Position numbers and translations under genes: made by a program. The notes under the pieces were generated by a model that saw nothing but the letters and a program-made list of their open reading frames with translations, was not told the origin of the DNA and searched no databases. This document shows positions 43,681 through 52,352 of a DNA stretch of 64,000 nt, piece by piece; position 1 is the stretch's first letter; the number at the start of each line of letters is the position of its first letter. The DNA lies in NCBI RefSeq assembly GCF_900536025.1, contig NZ_UNOZ01000035.1, positions 1-64,000 of the forward strand, given 5' to 3'. This DNA comes from Pseudomonas reidholzensis (GTDB lineage Bacteria; Pseudomonadota; Gammaproteobacteria; Pseudomonadales; Pseudomonadaceae).

Positions 43681-44375
43681 ACAACACACGCAGTTTCTGG
43701 GTAACCGGAGCGACCCATGGACTCGGGTTGGCGCTGGTGACCGGGTTGCTCGAACAGGGCCACAGGGTCGCGGCCAGCGCTGGGGATAGCGCCGAGCTCG
43801 AGCAGTTGGCGCAGCAGTATGGCCAGCGCATGCTGCGCCTGCCCTGGCAGTTGCAGAACAGCGCGCAGGCTGCCGCGGCCGCCGCCCAGCTGCAGGCGGA
43901 ATGGGGCGCGCTGGACGGCTTGATCATCAATGCCGGCACCTGTGACTACATTGCCGCTGACGTGCCCGACACCGACCTGTTCGAAGCGATCGTCACCAGC
44001 AACCTCAAGGCCAGCGCGCAGTGCATGGCTGAAGGGTTATCGTTGCTGGCCAAGGGTGCAGCGCCCCAGGTCATGGCCATCCTCAGCCGGCATTCGGCGA
44101 TGCAGCTGTTCGAGCCCAACCAGCCCCTGAGTGGCAGCAACAGCCCTGCCCACTGGTTCCGTGAGCAGCGCCCGGCGCTGGAGGGGCTGGGGATCGATCT
44201 GACCTTGGTGGCCCCGCAGTCGTTGAAGGCACCGGTGACCTTGGCGCAGGCGATACCCGAACAGTGGACCGCGCAGAGTGCGGCGCACGCGCTGCTCAGC
44301 AGCCTGGCCCAGCGCGAACCTGAGCTGGTGCTGGAGGCATTGAGCCTGAACAGCCTGTGGCCGTTGTCGCGGTAA
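43677..44375 (+). CDS. SDR-fold protein with degenerate active site
   Basis: A 232-residue Rossmann protein starting at a TTG that overlaps the photolyase stop (TTGA). The dinucleotide motif TGATHGLGLALV is intact, and NAG appears in IINAGTCDY, but the catalytic Tyr-xxx-Lys is missing: the expected site reads SPAHWFREQRP after the Ser in AILSRHSA. So it may bind NAD(P) without acting as a normal dehydrogenase. The tight coupling to phrB suggests a role in the light response (inference). Confidence 0.82.
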   Translation: MNNTRSFWVTGATHGLGLALVTGLLEQGHRVAASAGDSAELEQLAQQYGQRMLRLPWQLQNSAQAAAAAAQLQAEWGALDGLIINAGTCDYIAADVPDTDLFEAIVTSNLKASAQCMAEGLSLLAKGAAPQVMAILSRHSAMQLFEPNQPLSGSNSPAHWFREQRPALEGLGIDLTLVAPQSLKAPVTLAQAIPEQWTAQSAAHALLSSLAQREPELVLEALSLNSLWPLSR

Positions 44376-44385
44376 GCGGAGGGCG

Positions 44386-44410
44386 GCATCGCGGGGCCAG
44401 CCCGCGATGC
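44386..44410. repeat. Single REP-like palindrome
   Basis: GCATCGCGGG-GCCAG-CCCGCGATGC, a 10-bp perfect stem between the convergent SDR and pagL genes; it may serve as their transcript end. Confidence 0.75.
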
Positions 44411-44429
44411 AGTCACCTGAATGCAGGCG

Positions 44430-44948
44430 TCAGAGCGCCATGCGGTAATGCAGCGCGTAACTTTCAACCCCATCGTTGGGCTGTTTGATGCCGGCATTGG
44501 AGTAGTGGATGGCGCGCACGCCAATCTCATGCCCACCCGCAAAGCGCAGGCCGAAACCAATACGGTCTTCGAACTGGAACGACGACCCCAACTCGTTGCT
44601 CTCGAGTTCGGTATGGGCAAACGCCGCCACGCCGATCCCGGCTTCGATATAGGGTTTGACCGACTCCCCGGCAAACTCATAGACGAACACCGGTGCAAAC
44701 GACAGGCTGTGATTGCTTGCCGTCTGGTCGCCATCCCAGTAGGTGTAGCCCGCATCCCAGTAGCCGGTCAGGCGACCGACGCTGGTCTGCCACCAGCTGG
44801 CGTCCCAGTTCGATTGCAGCCCCAGCCGGTAGACCATGGTGGAATCACCCGTCTGCCCCACCGATAACGAAACGTCTGCGGCCTGCGCCGCGTTGATCTG
44901 CCCCACGGATAAGGCGGCAGCCGCCACCAAGCCAAACAGTTTCTTCAT
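44430..44948 (-). CDS. pagL: Lipid A 3-O-deacylase PagL
   Basis: A 172-residue outer-membrane beta barrel that removes the 3-O acyl chain from lipid A. Signal peptide up to about AQA (23). The catalytic triad H148, S150 and E162 sits in RAIHYSNAGIKQPNDGVESY with the same spacing (2 and 12) as P. aeruginosa PagL H126/S128/E140, and the last residues RMAL suit barrel insertion. Transcribed alone, divergent from nothing; murI lies 118 bp upstream and reads the same way. Confidence 0.93.
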   Translation of the reverse strand: MKKLFGLVAAAALSVGQINAAQAADVSLSVGQTGDSTMVYRLGLQSNWDASWWQTSVGRLTGYWDAGYTYWDGDQTASNHSLSFAPVFVYEFAGESVKPYIEAGIGVAAFAHTELESNELGSSFQFEDRIGFGLRFAGGHEIGVRAIHYSNAGIKQPNDGVESYALHYRMAL

Positions 44949-45066
44949 GAGAAACGTCCTTTTTCCTAATGCTGTTGTTAGTTGTTGTCGTTGCCCTCAC
45001 AGGCAAACAATAGAAATCGGCAGTTGTACGATAGTTCAGCTTCACGCGTAGGATTTCACGCTTTTT

Positions 45067-45864
45067 TTACACTGCGAAGCTTTGCACACTGTCGGACTTC
45101 TTCCACAGCAAAGGTAGGATTATTCTCAGATTTTCGGGATCGGCACTGGTCCAGAACGCACTCTCCCGCGCAGGGCCCTGCGCCAGCAACCCGCGCTCGG
45201 CCAGCAACCGTTGCAGTTGCCGCGCCACCGCAGCACCGGTGTCGATGATTGCGACGTCGGCCGGGACCATTTCAGCCAGCAGCGGGCGCAAAAATGGATA
45301 GTGCGTGCAGCCGAGGATCACGGTATCGCAACCGGCCGCCAGCAGCGGCTGGACATAGCCGGCCAGCAACTGGCGCAGGTGCGCGCTGGCAAGGTCGCCC
45401 GCCTCGATGCGCTCGACCAGCCCCGGGCACGGCTGGGTGATCACCCGCACGTCACTGGCAAAGCGGTCGAGCAAGGCGGCGAACTTGGCGCTCTGCAGGG
45501 TACCGGTGGTGGCCAGCACGCCGACCACCCCCGAGCGGGTCGCCGCCGCAGCCGGCTTGACCGCAGGCTCCATGCCCACCAGCGGCCACTGTGGGTAGCG
45601 CTCGCGCAGGTCGGCCACGGCCGCCACGGTGGCGGTGTTGCAGGCCAGCACCATGGCCTTGGCGCCCTGCTGCTGGAAGAATTCGGCGATATGCCGCAGC
45701 CGCTGGCGAATGTAGTCGGGGGATTTTTCGCCATACGGCACATGACCGCTGTCGGCCACGTAGAGCAACGACTCGTTGGGCAGCAGGCGCTGGATTTCGG
45801 CGAGCACCGACAAACCGCCGACCCCCGAATCCATCACGCCAACGGGCGCCGAACGATCAGCCAT
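45067..45864 (-). CDS. murI: Glutamate racemase
   Basis: A 265-residue enzyme making D-glutamate for peptidoglycan. Opening GVMDSGVGGLSVLAEI, the two catalytic cysteines in MVLACNTATVA and ILGCTHYPFL. Start MADRSAPVG at 45864 is preceded by a GGTAACCGCC stretch inside the moeB gene end; the two genes overlap by 8 bp, so they are coupled. Confidence 0.95.
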   Translation of the reverse strand: MADRSAPVGVMDSGVGGLSVLAEIQRLLPNESLLYVADSGHVPYGEKSPDYIRQRLRHIAEFFQQQGAKAMVLACNTATVAAVADLRERYPQWPLVGMEPAVKPAAAATRSGVVGVLATTGTLQSAKFAALLDRFASDVRVITQPCPGLVERIEAGDLASAHLRQLLAGYVQPLLAAGCDTVILGCTHYPFLRPLLAEMVPADVAIIDTGAAVARQLQRLLAERGLLAQGPARESAFWTSADPENLRIILPLLWKKSDSVQSFAV

Positions 45865-46612
45865 GGCGGTTACCGCACACGGCGCAGCCGGGGTCACGCT
45901 TGACCCGCAGCTCACGCATGCGCGTGGTCAGGGCATCGATCAACAGCAGGCGCCCTACCAGCGGCTCGCCGAAGCCAGCCAGCAGCTTCAATGCTTCGAG
46001 TGCTTGCAGGCTACCCACCAGCCCCACCAGAGGGCCGATCACCCCCGCCTCGCTGCAGGTCAGTTCGGCTTCGCTGCCGTGGCCATACAGGCAGTGGTAG
46101 CAGGGGCTGTCGTCGCGGCGTGGGTCGAACACCGACAGCTGGCCTTCGAGGCGGATCGCCGCGCCACTGACCAGCGGCGTGCGGGCCGCCACGCAGGCGG
46201 CGTTGACCGCCTCGCGGGTGGTGAAATTGTCGGAGCAGTCGAGCACCAGGTCGACGGCCGCCACGGCAGCGGCCAGCGAGTCCTCGTCCAGCGCCTGGCG
46301 ATGGGCGACCAGGGTGATCTCGGGGTTGATCGCCTGCAGGCGCTTGATCGCCGAGTCGACCTTGGCCAGGCCAACACTGTCGCTGTCGTGGATGATCTGG
46401 CGCTGCAGGTTGGTCAGGTCGACGGTATCGAAGTCGGCCAGGTGCAGTTCGCCGACGCCGGCCGCCGCCAGGTACAGCGCCACCGGCGAACCAAGCCCAC
46501 CGACACCCACCACCAGCGCCTTGCTCTGCTTGAGCCGCAACTGGCCGTCGATGTCCACCTGGGCCAACAGGATCTGCCGGCTGTAGCGCAACAGTTCCTG
46601 ATCACTCAGCAT
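45857..46612 (-). CDS. moeB: Molybdopterin-synthase adenylyltransferase MoeB (HesA/ThiF family)
   Basis: A 251-residue E1-like enzyme that adenylates the C terminus of a sulfur carrier (MoaD or ThiS). ATP motif VGVGGLGSPVALYLAAAGVG, Asp in LADFDTVDLTNLQRQII, and the zinc cysteines in CYHCLYG and CAVCGNR at the end. Family members in Pseudomonas sit in this operon regardless of moa genes, so its true carrier is not certain. Overlaps prmC by 7 bp. Confidence 0.9.
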   Translation of the reverse strand: MLSDQELLRYSRQILLAQVDIDGQLRLKQSKALVVGVGGLGSPVALYLAAAGVGELHLADFDTVDLTNLQRQIIHDSDSVGLAKVDSAIKRLQAINPEITLVAHRQALDEDSLAAAVAAVDLVLDCSDNFTTREAVNAACVAARTPLVSGAAIRLEGQLSVFDPRRDDSPCYHCLYGHGSEAELTCSEAGVIGPLVGLVGSLQALEALKLLAGFGEPLVGRLLLIDALTTRMRELRVKRDPGCAVCGNRHG

Positions 46613-47436
46613 GCCAGGCGCCCCAGCGAAATGCGCTCGTGGCCGCCCAGGTCGATACGGCTGGATACCTCGACGAAGGCGTGCTGGCTGAGCAGCTCGC
46701 GCACCTGCGCCGCCTGATCGTAGCCATGCTCGAGCAGCAGCCAGCCGCCCGCCAACAAGTGCGCTGGGGCCTGGGCGATGATCACCCGCAGGTCGTCGAG
46801 GCCATCCGCCCCGGCCACCAGCGCACTGCTCGGTTCGAAGCGCACGTCACCGGCGACCAGGTGCGGATCCTCGGCGCGAATATACGGCGGGTTGCTCAGG
46901 ATCATGTCGAAGCGCTCGCCGGCCAGGCTGTCATACCAGTGGCTGGCGCGCACCTGGACGTTGCCCAGTTGCAGGCGCAGGCGGTTACGTTCGGCCAGCG
47001 CCACGGCTTCGTCGATCCGGTCCACCGCCACCACCTGCCAGGCCGGACGCTCACTGGCCAGGGCCAGGGCGATCGCGCCGCTGCCGGTGCCCAGGTCGAG
47101 CAGGCGTGCCGGGGTCGCCGGTTGCAGCTCGAGCGCGGTTTCCACCAGCAGCTCGGTGTCGGGCCGTGGGATCAGGGTGTGCGGCGCCACTTCCAGGTCG
47201 AGCTTCCAGAAGCCCTGCTGACCGAGGATGTAGGCCACCGGCTCACCCGCGCGGCGGCGCGCCAGGTAGCCGGCAAAGACCTCGGCGGCCTCGCTGCTGA
47301 CGATCCGCTCGGGCCAGGTGTGCAGGTAGCTGCGCGACTTGCCCAGGGCGGCCGCCAGCAGGAGCTCGGCGTCCAGCCGTTCAGTCGGCGAATCTGGCAG
47401 CTGCGCAGTGCGCAGCAGGCTGGCGATGATGGTCAT
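46606..47436 (-). CDS. prmC: Peptide chain release factor glutamine methyltransferase
   Basis: A 276-residue methyltransferase that modifies the Gln of the GGQ motif in release factors. N-terminal helical binding domain, SAM motif LLDLGTGSGAIALALASERP and catalytic NPPY in ILSNPPYIRAEDPHL. Start MTIIASLL overlaps the prfA stop by 4 bp; its substrate is made by that gene. The longer frame extending into prfA is not used. Confidence 0.95.
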   Translation of the reverse strand: MTIIASLLRTAQLPDSPTERLDAELLLAAALGKSRSYLHTWPERIVSSEAAEVFAGYLARRRAGEPVAYILGQQGFWKLDLEVAPHTLIPRPDTELLVETALELQPATPARLLDLGTGSGAIALALASERPAWQVVAVDRIDEAVALAERNRLRLQLGNVQVRASHWYDSLAGERFDMILSNPPYIRAEDPHLVAGDVRFEPSSALVAGADGLDDLRVIIAQAPAHLLAGGWLLLEHGYDQAAQVRELLSQHAFVEVSSRIDLGGHERISLGRLAC

Positions 47437-48518
47437 TGATCCCCCAGGGCGGCCAGTTGGTCGGCCTGATATTCGGCGAGCAAAGGTTCGATCACGGCAT
47501 CGACGCCACCGGCGAGGATGTCGTCGAGGGAGTACAGGGTCAGGTTGACGCGGTGATCGGTGACCCGCCCCTGTGGATAGTTGTAGGTGCGGATGCGTTC
47601 GGAGCGATCGCCCGAGCCGACCAGCAGCTTGCGCTCGCTGGCGATGGCGTTTTGCGCCGCGCTGGTCTGGATGTCGTTGAGCTTGGCCGACAGCCAGGAC
47701 ATGGCCCGGGCGCGGTTCTTGTGCTGGGAGCGTTCTTCCTGGCACTCGACGACGATGCCGGTCGGCAAGTGGGTGATGCGGATCGCCGAGTCGGTCTTGT
47801 TGATGTGCTGACCGCCGGCGCCCGAGGCCCGGTAGGTGTCGACCCGCAGGTCGGCCGGGTTGATCTCGATGGCCACCTGCTCGTCGGGTTCGGGGAGTAC
47901 CGCCACGGTGCATGCGGAGGTGTGCACGCGGCCCTGCGACTCGGTCTCCGGGACCCGCTGGACGCGGTGTACACCCGACTCGAACTTGAGTTTGGCGTAG
48001 ACGTTGTCGCCCTCGATCCGCGCGATGATCTCTTTGTAGCCGCCGTGCTCGCCTTCGTTCTCGGAGAGGATCTCCAGACGCCAGCCGCGCTTCTCCGCAT
48101 AGCGCGAGTACATGCGGAACAGGTCGCCGGAAAAGATCGCCGCTTCGTCGCCGCCGGTGCCGGCGCGGATCTCGAGGAACACGTTGCGGCCGTCGTTGGG
48201 GTCCTTGGGCAGCAGCATGCGCTGCAGGTCCGACTCCAGTACGCGCAGCTGCTCCTTGGCTTCGCGGACCTCTTCCACGGCCATTTCGCGCATGTCCGGA
48301 TCACTGTCCTTGAGCAGCGCCTGGGCCCCCTCGAGGTCGCCCTGAACCTTGAGCCACTCTTTATAGGCAGCCATCACCGGCTCGACTTCGGCGTATTCGC
48401 GCGAATAGGCGCGAAAACGCGTCTGGTCGGAAATGACCTCGGCATCGCCCAGCAGGGCGGTGAGTTCCTCGAAGCGATCCTGGAGCGTGTCCAGTTTGTT
48501 CAGCAGCGACGCTTTCAT
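47433..48518 (-). CDS. prfA: Peptide chain release factor 1
   Basis: A 361-residue class I release factor reading UAA and UAG. Domain 3 holds the GGQ in SGAGGQHINKTDSAIRITH, whose Gln is the PrmC target; the stop-codon recognition region is RVPETESQGRVHTSACT (PxT-type). Length is normal. Overlaps hemA by 4 bp and prmC by 4 bp in a tight leftward operon. Confidence 0.97.
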   Translation of the reverse strand: MKASLLNKLDTLQDRFEELTALLGDAEVISDQTRFRAYSREYAEVEPVMAAYKEWLKVQGDLEGAQALLKDSDPDMREMAVEEVREAKEQLRVLESDLQRMLLPKDPNDGRNVFLEIRAGTGGDEAAIFSGDLFRMYSRYAEKRGWRLEILSENEGEHGGYKEIIARIEGDNVYAKLKFESGVHRVQRVPETESQGRVHTSACTVAVLPEPDEQVAIEINPADLRVDTYRASGAGGQHINKTDSAIRITHLPTGIVVECQEERSQHKNRARAMSWLSAKLNDIQTSAAQNAIASERKLLVGSGDRSERIRTYNYPQGRVTDHRVNLTLYSLDDILAGGVDAVIEPLLAEYQADQLAALGDQ

Positions 48519-49792
48519 TGCGGGGGTTTGTCCGTGGAGCCCTCGTTGAGGGCAAAGAGTTCCTGGGCCATGGCCAGCGCATCGACGCGGCCCTCGGCCG
48601 AGAGCTTTTTCAGCTGCACGCTGGGTGCATGCAGGAGTTTGTTGGTCAGCCCGCGGGCCAGCTGGGCCAGGACTTCCTCAGGGTTGCCACCGTTGGCCAG
48701 CAGACGCTGGGCCTTTTGCAGCTCTTCGTCGCGCAGGCGCTCGCTTTGCTGGCGGTAAGCCTTGAGCACATCCACCGCGGCCAGCTCGCGCAGGCGCACC
48801 ATGAAATCCTCGGCGCCCACCGCAACCAGCTCTTCGGCGGCCTGGGCCGCGCCCTGGCGGCTCTTGAGGTTTTCTGCGACCACATCGTGCAGGTCGTCGA
48901 CGGTGTACAGGTAGACGTCGTCCAGTTCGCCGACTTCGGGCTCGATGTCGCGCGGCACGGCGATGTCGACCATGAAGATCGGCTTGTGCCGACGTTGCTT
49001 CAGGGCACTTTCCACCGCGCCCTTGCCAAGGATCGGCAACTGGCTGGCGGTCGAGCTGATGACGATGTCGCTGTTGGCCAGCTCCTGGGGGATATCGGCG
49101 AGCAGTACCGCATGTGCACCGAACTGTGCGGCGAGGGTGCTGGCCCGCTCCAGGGTGCGGTTGGCCACGACGATGCGCCGTACACCTTGCTCATGCAAGT
49201 GCCGGGCGACCAGGGTGATGGTCTCGCCGGCGCCGATCAGCAAGGCCTGGCTACGGCCCAGGTCGCTGAAGATCTGCTTGGCCAGGCTGACCGCGGCAAA
49301 CGCCACCGAAACCGGGTTTTCGCCGATCGCGGTGTCGGTGCGCACCTGCTTGGCCGCGCTGAACGTGGCCTGGAACAAGCGCCCGAGCAGCGGGCCGATG
49401 GTCCCGGCCTCGCGGGCCACGGCGTAGGCCGACTTCATCTGGCCGAGGATCTGCGGCTCGCCGAGCACCAGCGAGTCGAGCCCGGAGGCGACGCGCATCA
49501 TGTGCCGCACGGCGTCGTGCTCTTCGTGCACATAGGCACTGGCGCGCAGTTCGTCGATGCTCAACCGATGGTAGTGGGCCAACCATTGCAGCACGGCGTC
49601 GGCGCCGAGCTCGTCCTGTTCGATGTAAAGCTCGCTGCGGTTGCAGGTCGAGAGGATCGCCGCCTCGCGGCTGGCGGTCAGTCGGCAAAGCTGCTGCAGG
49701 GCATCGACCAGCTGCTCGGGCGTAAACGCCACGCGCTCGCGTACGTCTACCGAGGCAGTCTTATGGTTGATACCAAGTGCAAGAAAGGCCAT
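48515..49792 (-). CDS. hemA: Glutamyl-tRNA reductase
   Basis: A 425-residue NADPH-dependent enzyme making glutamate-1-semialdehyde, the first step of tetrapyrrole synthesis. The catalytic Cys is in LSTCNRSELYIE (about C50), NADP motif LIGAGETITLVARHL, and the C-terminal dimerisation region (LHAPSVQLKKLSAEG). First gene of hemA-prfA-prmC-moeB-murI; heme-regulated stability is known in the enterobacterial enzyme. Divergent from lbcA with 211 bp between. Confidence 0.96.
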   Translation of the reverse strand: MAFLALGINHKTASVDVRERVAFTPEQLVDALQQLCRLTASREAAILSTCNRSELYIEQDELGADAVLQWLAHYHRLSIDELRASAYVHEEHDAVRHMMRVASGLDSLVLGEPQILGQMKSAYAVAREAGTIGPLLGRLFQATFSAAKQVRTDTAIGENPVSVAFAAVSLAKQIFSDLGRSQALLIGAGETITLVARHLHEQGVRRIVVANRTLERASTLAAQFGAHAVLLADIPQELANSDIVISSTASQLPILGKGAVESALKQRRHKPIFMVDIAVPRDIEPEVGELDDVYLYTVDDLHDVVAENLKSRQGAAQAAEELVAVGAEDFMVRLRELAAVDVLKAYRQQSERLRDEELQKAQRLLANGGNPEEVLAQLARGLTNKLLHAPSVQLKKLSAEGRVDALAMAQELFALNEGSTDKPPQ

Positions 49793-50003
49793 GCAAGGTC
49801 GCTGGTTGTGACGTGAAGCCGATAATTGTCCTACTTCGCAGGATTCAGAACAACCACCGTTCGCTATTGTCGTAATAGATCAGCGCAATCCACACGGCCC
49901 GTTGTCACGGGCCTCGATAAACAGCACGGTGGCGCAGGTGGGTTTGCCACTGCGCTTGTGTCATCATGCTCCGACCGCCGGTTAGCACTTCCATACCTCA
50001 TCT

Positions 50004-51728
50004 ATGAATAGATCCTACGCACTGCTGCTTACCCTCGCCCTGCTCCAGGGCTGCCAGAGCCTGGTCCCGCAAAACGAGGCCCAGACGCCTGTTGCCGATG
50101 CTGCCAAGGCTGAGCAGGACAAGCCCGTGGTGTATGGATCGTTCAAGCAGGACACCTTCTATAGCCTGCTGGTGGCGGAGCTGGCGGGTCAGCGCAACCG
50201 CTTCGACATCGCCCTGGCCAACTATGTCGACCAGGCCGAGAAGACCCAGGATCCCGCCGTCTCCGAGCGCGCCTACCGCATCGCCGAGTACCTCGGTGCC
50301 GACGAGCCGGCCCTCGACACCGCACTGATCTGGGCCCGCAACGACCCTGACAACCTCGACGCCCAGCGTGCCGCCGCCATCCAGCTGGCCCGCAGCGGAC
50401 GCTACGACGACTCCATGGTGTACATGGAAAAGGTCCTCCAGGGCCAGGGCGACACCCATTTCGACTTCCTCGCGTTGTCTGCCGCCGAGACCGACCAGAG
50501 CACCCGCGACGGCCTCATGCAGAGCTTCGAGCGCTTGCTGGTGAAGTACCCGGACAACGGCCAGCTGGTGTTCGGCAAGGCCCTGCTGCTGAACCAGGAC
50601 GGCAAGGCCGAAGAGGCCTTGAGCCTGCTCGAGGCGCATCCGCCACAAAACGGCGAAATCGCCCCGATCCTGCTCCGCGCGCGCTTGCTGCAAGCCCTGG
50701 AGCGCGGTCCGGAGGCCCTGCCACTGCTGCGCGGGGCGATCCGCGACAACCCTGAAGACAAGCGCCTGCGCCTGACCTACGCGCGCACCCTGGTCGAGCA
50801 GGACCGCATCGCCGAGGCCAAGGCCGAATTCGAAAGCATGCTCCAGCAGTACCCCGAGGACGACGAGCTGCGTTACTCGCTGGCGTTGGTGTGCCTGGAG
50901 AGCAAGGCCTGGGACGAAGCCGAGGGTTACCTGCAGGAGCTGGTCGAGCGCGACAGCAATGTCGACGCGGCGCACCTCAACCTCGGCCGCCTGCGCGAAG
51001 AACGCAACGACCCTGAAGCCGCCCTGCGCGAATACGCGCTGGTCGGCAGCGGCCCTGACTACCTGCCGGCGCAGCTGCGCCAGGCCGACATCCTGATCGC
51101 CAACGGGCGTGGCCAGGAAGCCTCGCGGCTGCTCGCCGAAGCCCGCGAAGCGCAACCGGACTACGCCATCCAGCTGTACCTGATCGAAGCCGAGAGCTAC
51201 GGCAACAACGGCAAGGAGGCGCAGGCCGACCAGGTCCTGCAGCAGGCCATCAAGCGCTACCCGGACGACCTCAACCTGCTCTACACCCGGGCCATGCTGG
51301 CGGAAAAACGCAACGACCTCACCCAGATGGAAAAGGACCTGCGCGCGATCATCGCCCGCGAGCCGGACAACGCCATGGCCATCAACGCCCTCGGCTATAC
51401 CCTGGCCGACCGCACCAGCCGCTATGCCGAAGCCAAGTCGCTGATCGACAAGGCCCACCAGCTGACCCCGGATGACCCCGCCGTGCTCGACAGCCTCGGC
51501 TGGGTGAATTACCGCCTGGGCAACCTGGACGAAGCCGAGCGCCTGTTGCGCCAGGCCCTGGAGCGTTTCCCCGACCACGAAGTGGCCGCCCACCTGGGCG
51601 AAGTGCTGTGGGCCAACGGCAAGCGCCGCGAAGCGCGCCAGGTGTGGGCCAAGGCCTTCGAAGCCCAGCCCGACAGCCCAATCCTGCGCAAGACGGTGTT
51701 GCGCCTGACCGGATCAGAGACCCTTTAA
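50004..51728 (+). CDS. lbcA: TPR lipoprotein, LbcA-like (adaptor of the CtpA protease)
   Basis: A 574-residue outer-membrane lipoprotein: signal with lipobox LLQGC (Cys17), then about 11 TPR-like repeats in which the pairs ALEKAL... are plain from about 80 to 570 (for example LRQALERFPDHEVAAHLGEV). The P. aeruginosa orthologue (PA4667) binds and activates the C-terminal processing protease CtpA against cell-wall hydrolases, and lies in the same place between hemA and lolB; identity is inferred from synteny and form. lolB starts 4 bp after its stop. Confidence 0.88.
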   Translation: MNRSYALLLTLALLQGCQSLVPQNEAQTPVADAAKAEQDKPVVYGSFKQDTFYSLLVAELAGQRNRFDIALANYVDQAEKTQDPAVSERAYRIAEYLGADEPALDTALIWARNDPDNLDAQRAAAIQLARSGRYDDSMVYMEKVLQGQGDTHFDFLALSAAETDQSTRDGLMQSFERLLVKYPDNGQLVFGKALLLNQDGKAEEALSLLEAHPPQNGEIAPILLRARLLQALERGPEALPLLRGAIRDNPEDKRLRLTYARTLVEQDRIAEAKAEFESMLQQYPEDDELRYSLALVCLESKAWDEAEGYLQELVERDSNVDAAHLNLGRLREERNDPEAALREYALVGSGPDYLPAQLRQADILIANGRGQEASRLLAEAREAQPDYAIQLYLIEAESYGNNGKEAQADQVLQQAIKRYPDDLNLLYTRAMLAEKRNDLTQMEKDLRAIIAREPDNAMAINALGYTLADRTSRYAEAKSLIDKAHQLTPDDPAVLDSLGWVNYRLGNLDEAERLLRQALERFPDHEVAAHLGEVLWANGKRREARQVWAKAFEAQPDSPILRKTVLRLTGSETL

Positions 51729-51731
51729 GCC

Positions 51732-52349
51732 ATGTTCTTGCGTCATTGCATCACCTTCAGCCTGATCGCCCTGCTCGCCGGCTGTGCCGGTTTCGGCCAA
51801 CGCGAGGCCTTGCAAGGCAAGGGCGACCCGCAGCTGTGGCGTCAGCACAAGGCCCAGCTGAGTACCCTCGACGGCTGGCAGATCAACGGCAAGGTCGGCA
51901 TCCGCGCGCCCAAGGACTCGGGCAGCGGCACGCTGTTCTGGCTGCAGCGCCAGGATTACTACGACATTCGCCTGGCCGGCCCGCTCGGCCGCGGTGCCGC
52001 ACGCCTGACCGGCCGCCCCGGCGGCGTGGTGCTCGAGGTGGCCAACCAGGGCCGCTACGAAGCGCCGAGCCCCGAGGCCCTGCTCGAAGAGCAGCTTGGC
52101 TGGGAATTGCCCGTCTCCCACCTGGTCTGGTGGGTACGCGGCCTGCCTGCGCCCGACAGCAAGAGCCAGCTGACCCTCGGTGATGACAGCCGCCTGGCCA
52201 GCCTGACCCAGGATGGCTGGCAGGTGCAGTACCTGAGCTACACCGAGCAGAACGGCTACTGGCTGCCCGAACGCCTCAAGCTGCATGGCAAGAACCTCGA
52301 TGTGACCCTCGTGGTCAAGGACTGGCAGCCACGCCAGCTGGGGCATTGA
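51732..52349 (+). CDS. lolB: Outer-membrane lipoprotein receptor LolB
   Basis: A 205-residue lipoprotein with lipobox LLAGC (Cys18) that takes lipoproteins from LolA and inserts them in the outer membrane. Beta-barrel motifs: LDGWQINGKVGIRAPKDSGS and TLFWLQRQDYYDIRLAGPLG, and the hydrophobic loop GWELPVSHLVWWVRGLP. Fits between lbcA and ispE with 3-4 bp gaps, so the three are one operon. Confidence 0.95.
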   Translation: MFLRHCITFSLIALLAGCAGFGQREALQGKGDPQLWRQHKAQLSTLDGWQINGKVGIRAPKDSGSGTLFWLQRQDYYDIRLAGPLGRGAARLTGRPGGVVLEVANQGRYEAPSPEALLEEQLGWELPVSHLVWWVRGLPAPDSKSQLTLGDDSRLASLTQDGWQVQYLSYTEQNGYWLPERLKLHGKNLDVTLVVKDWQPRQLGH

Positions 52350-52352
52350 TCG

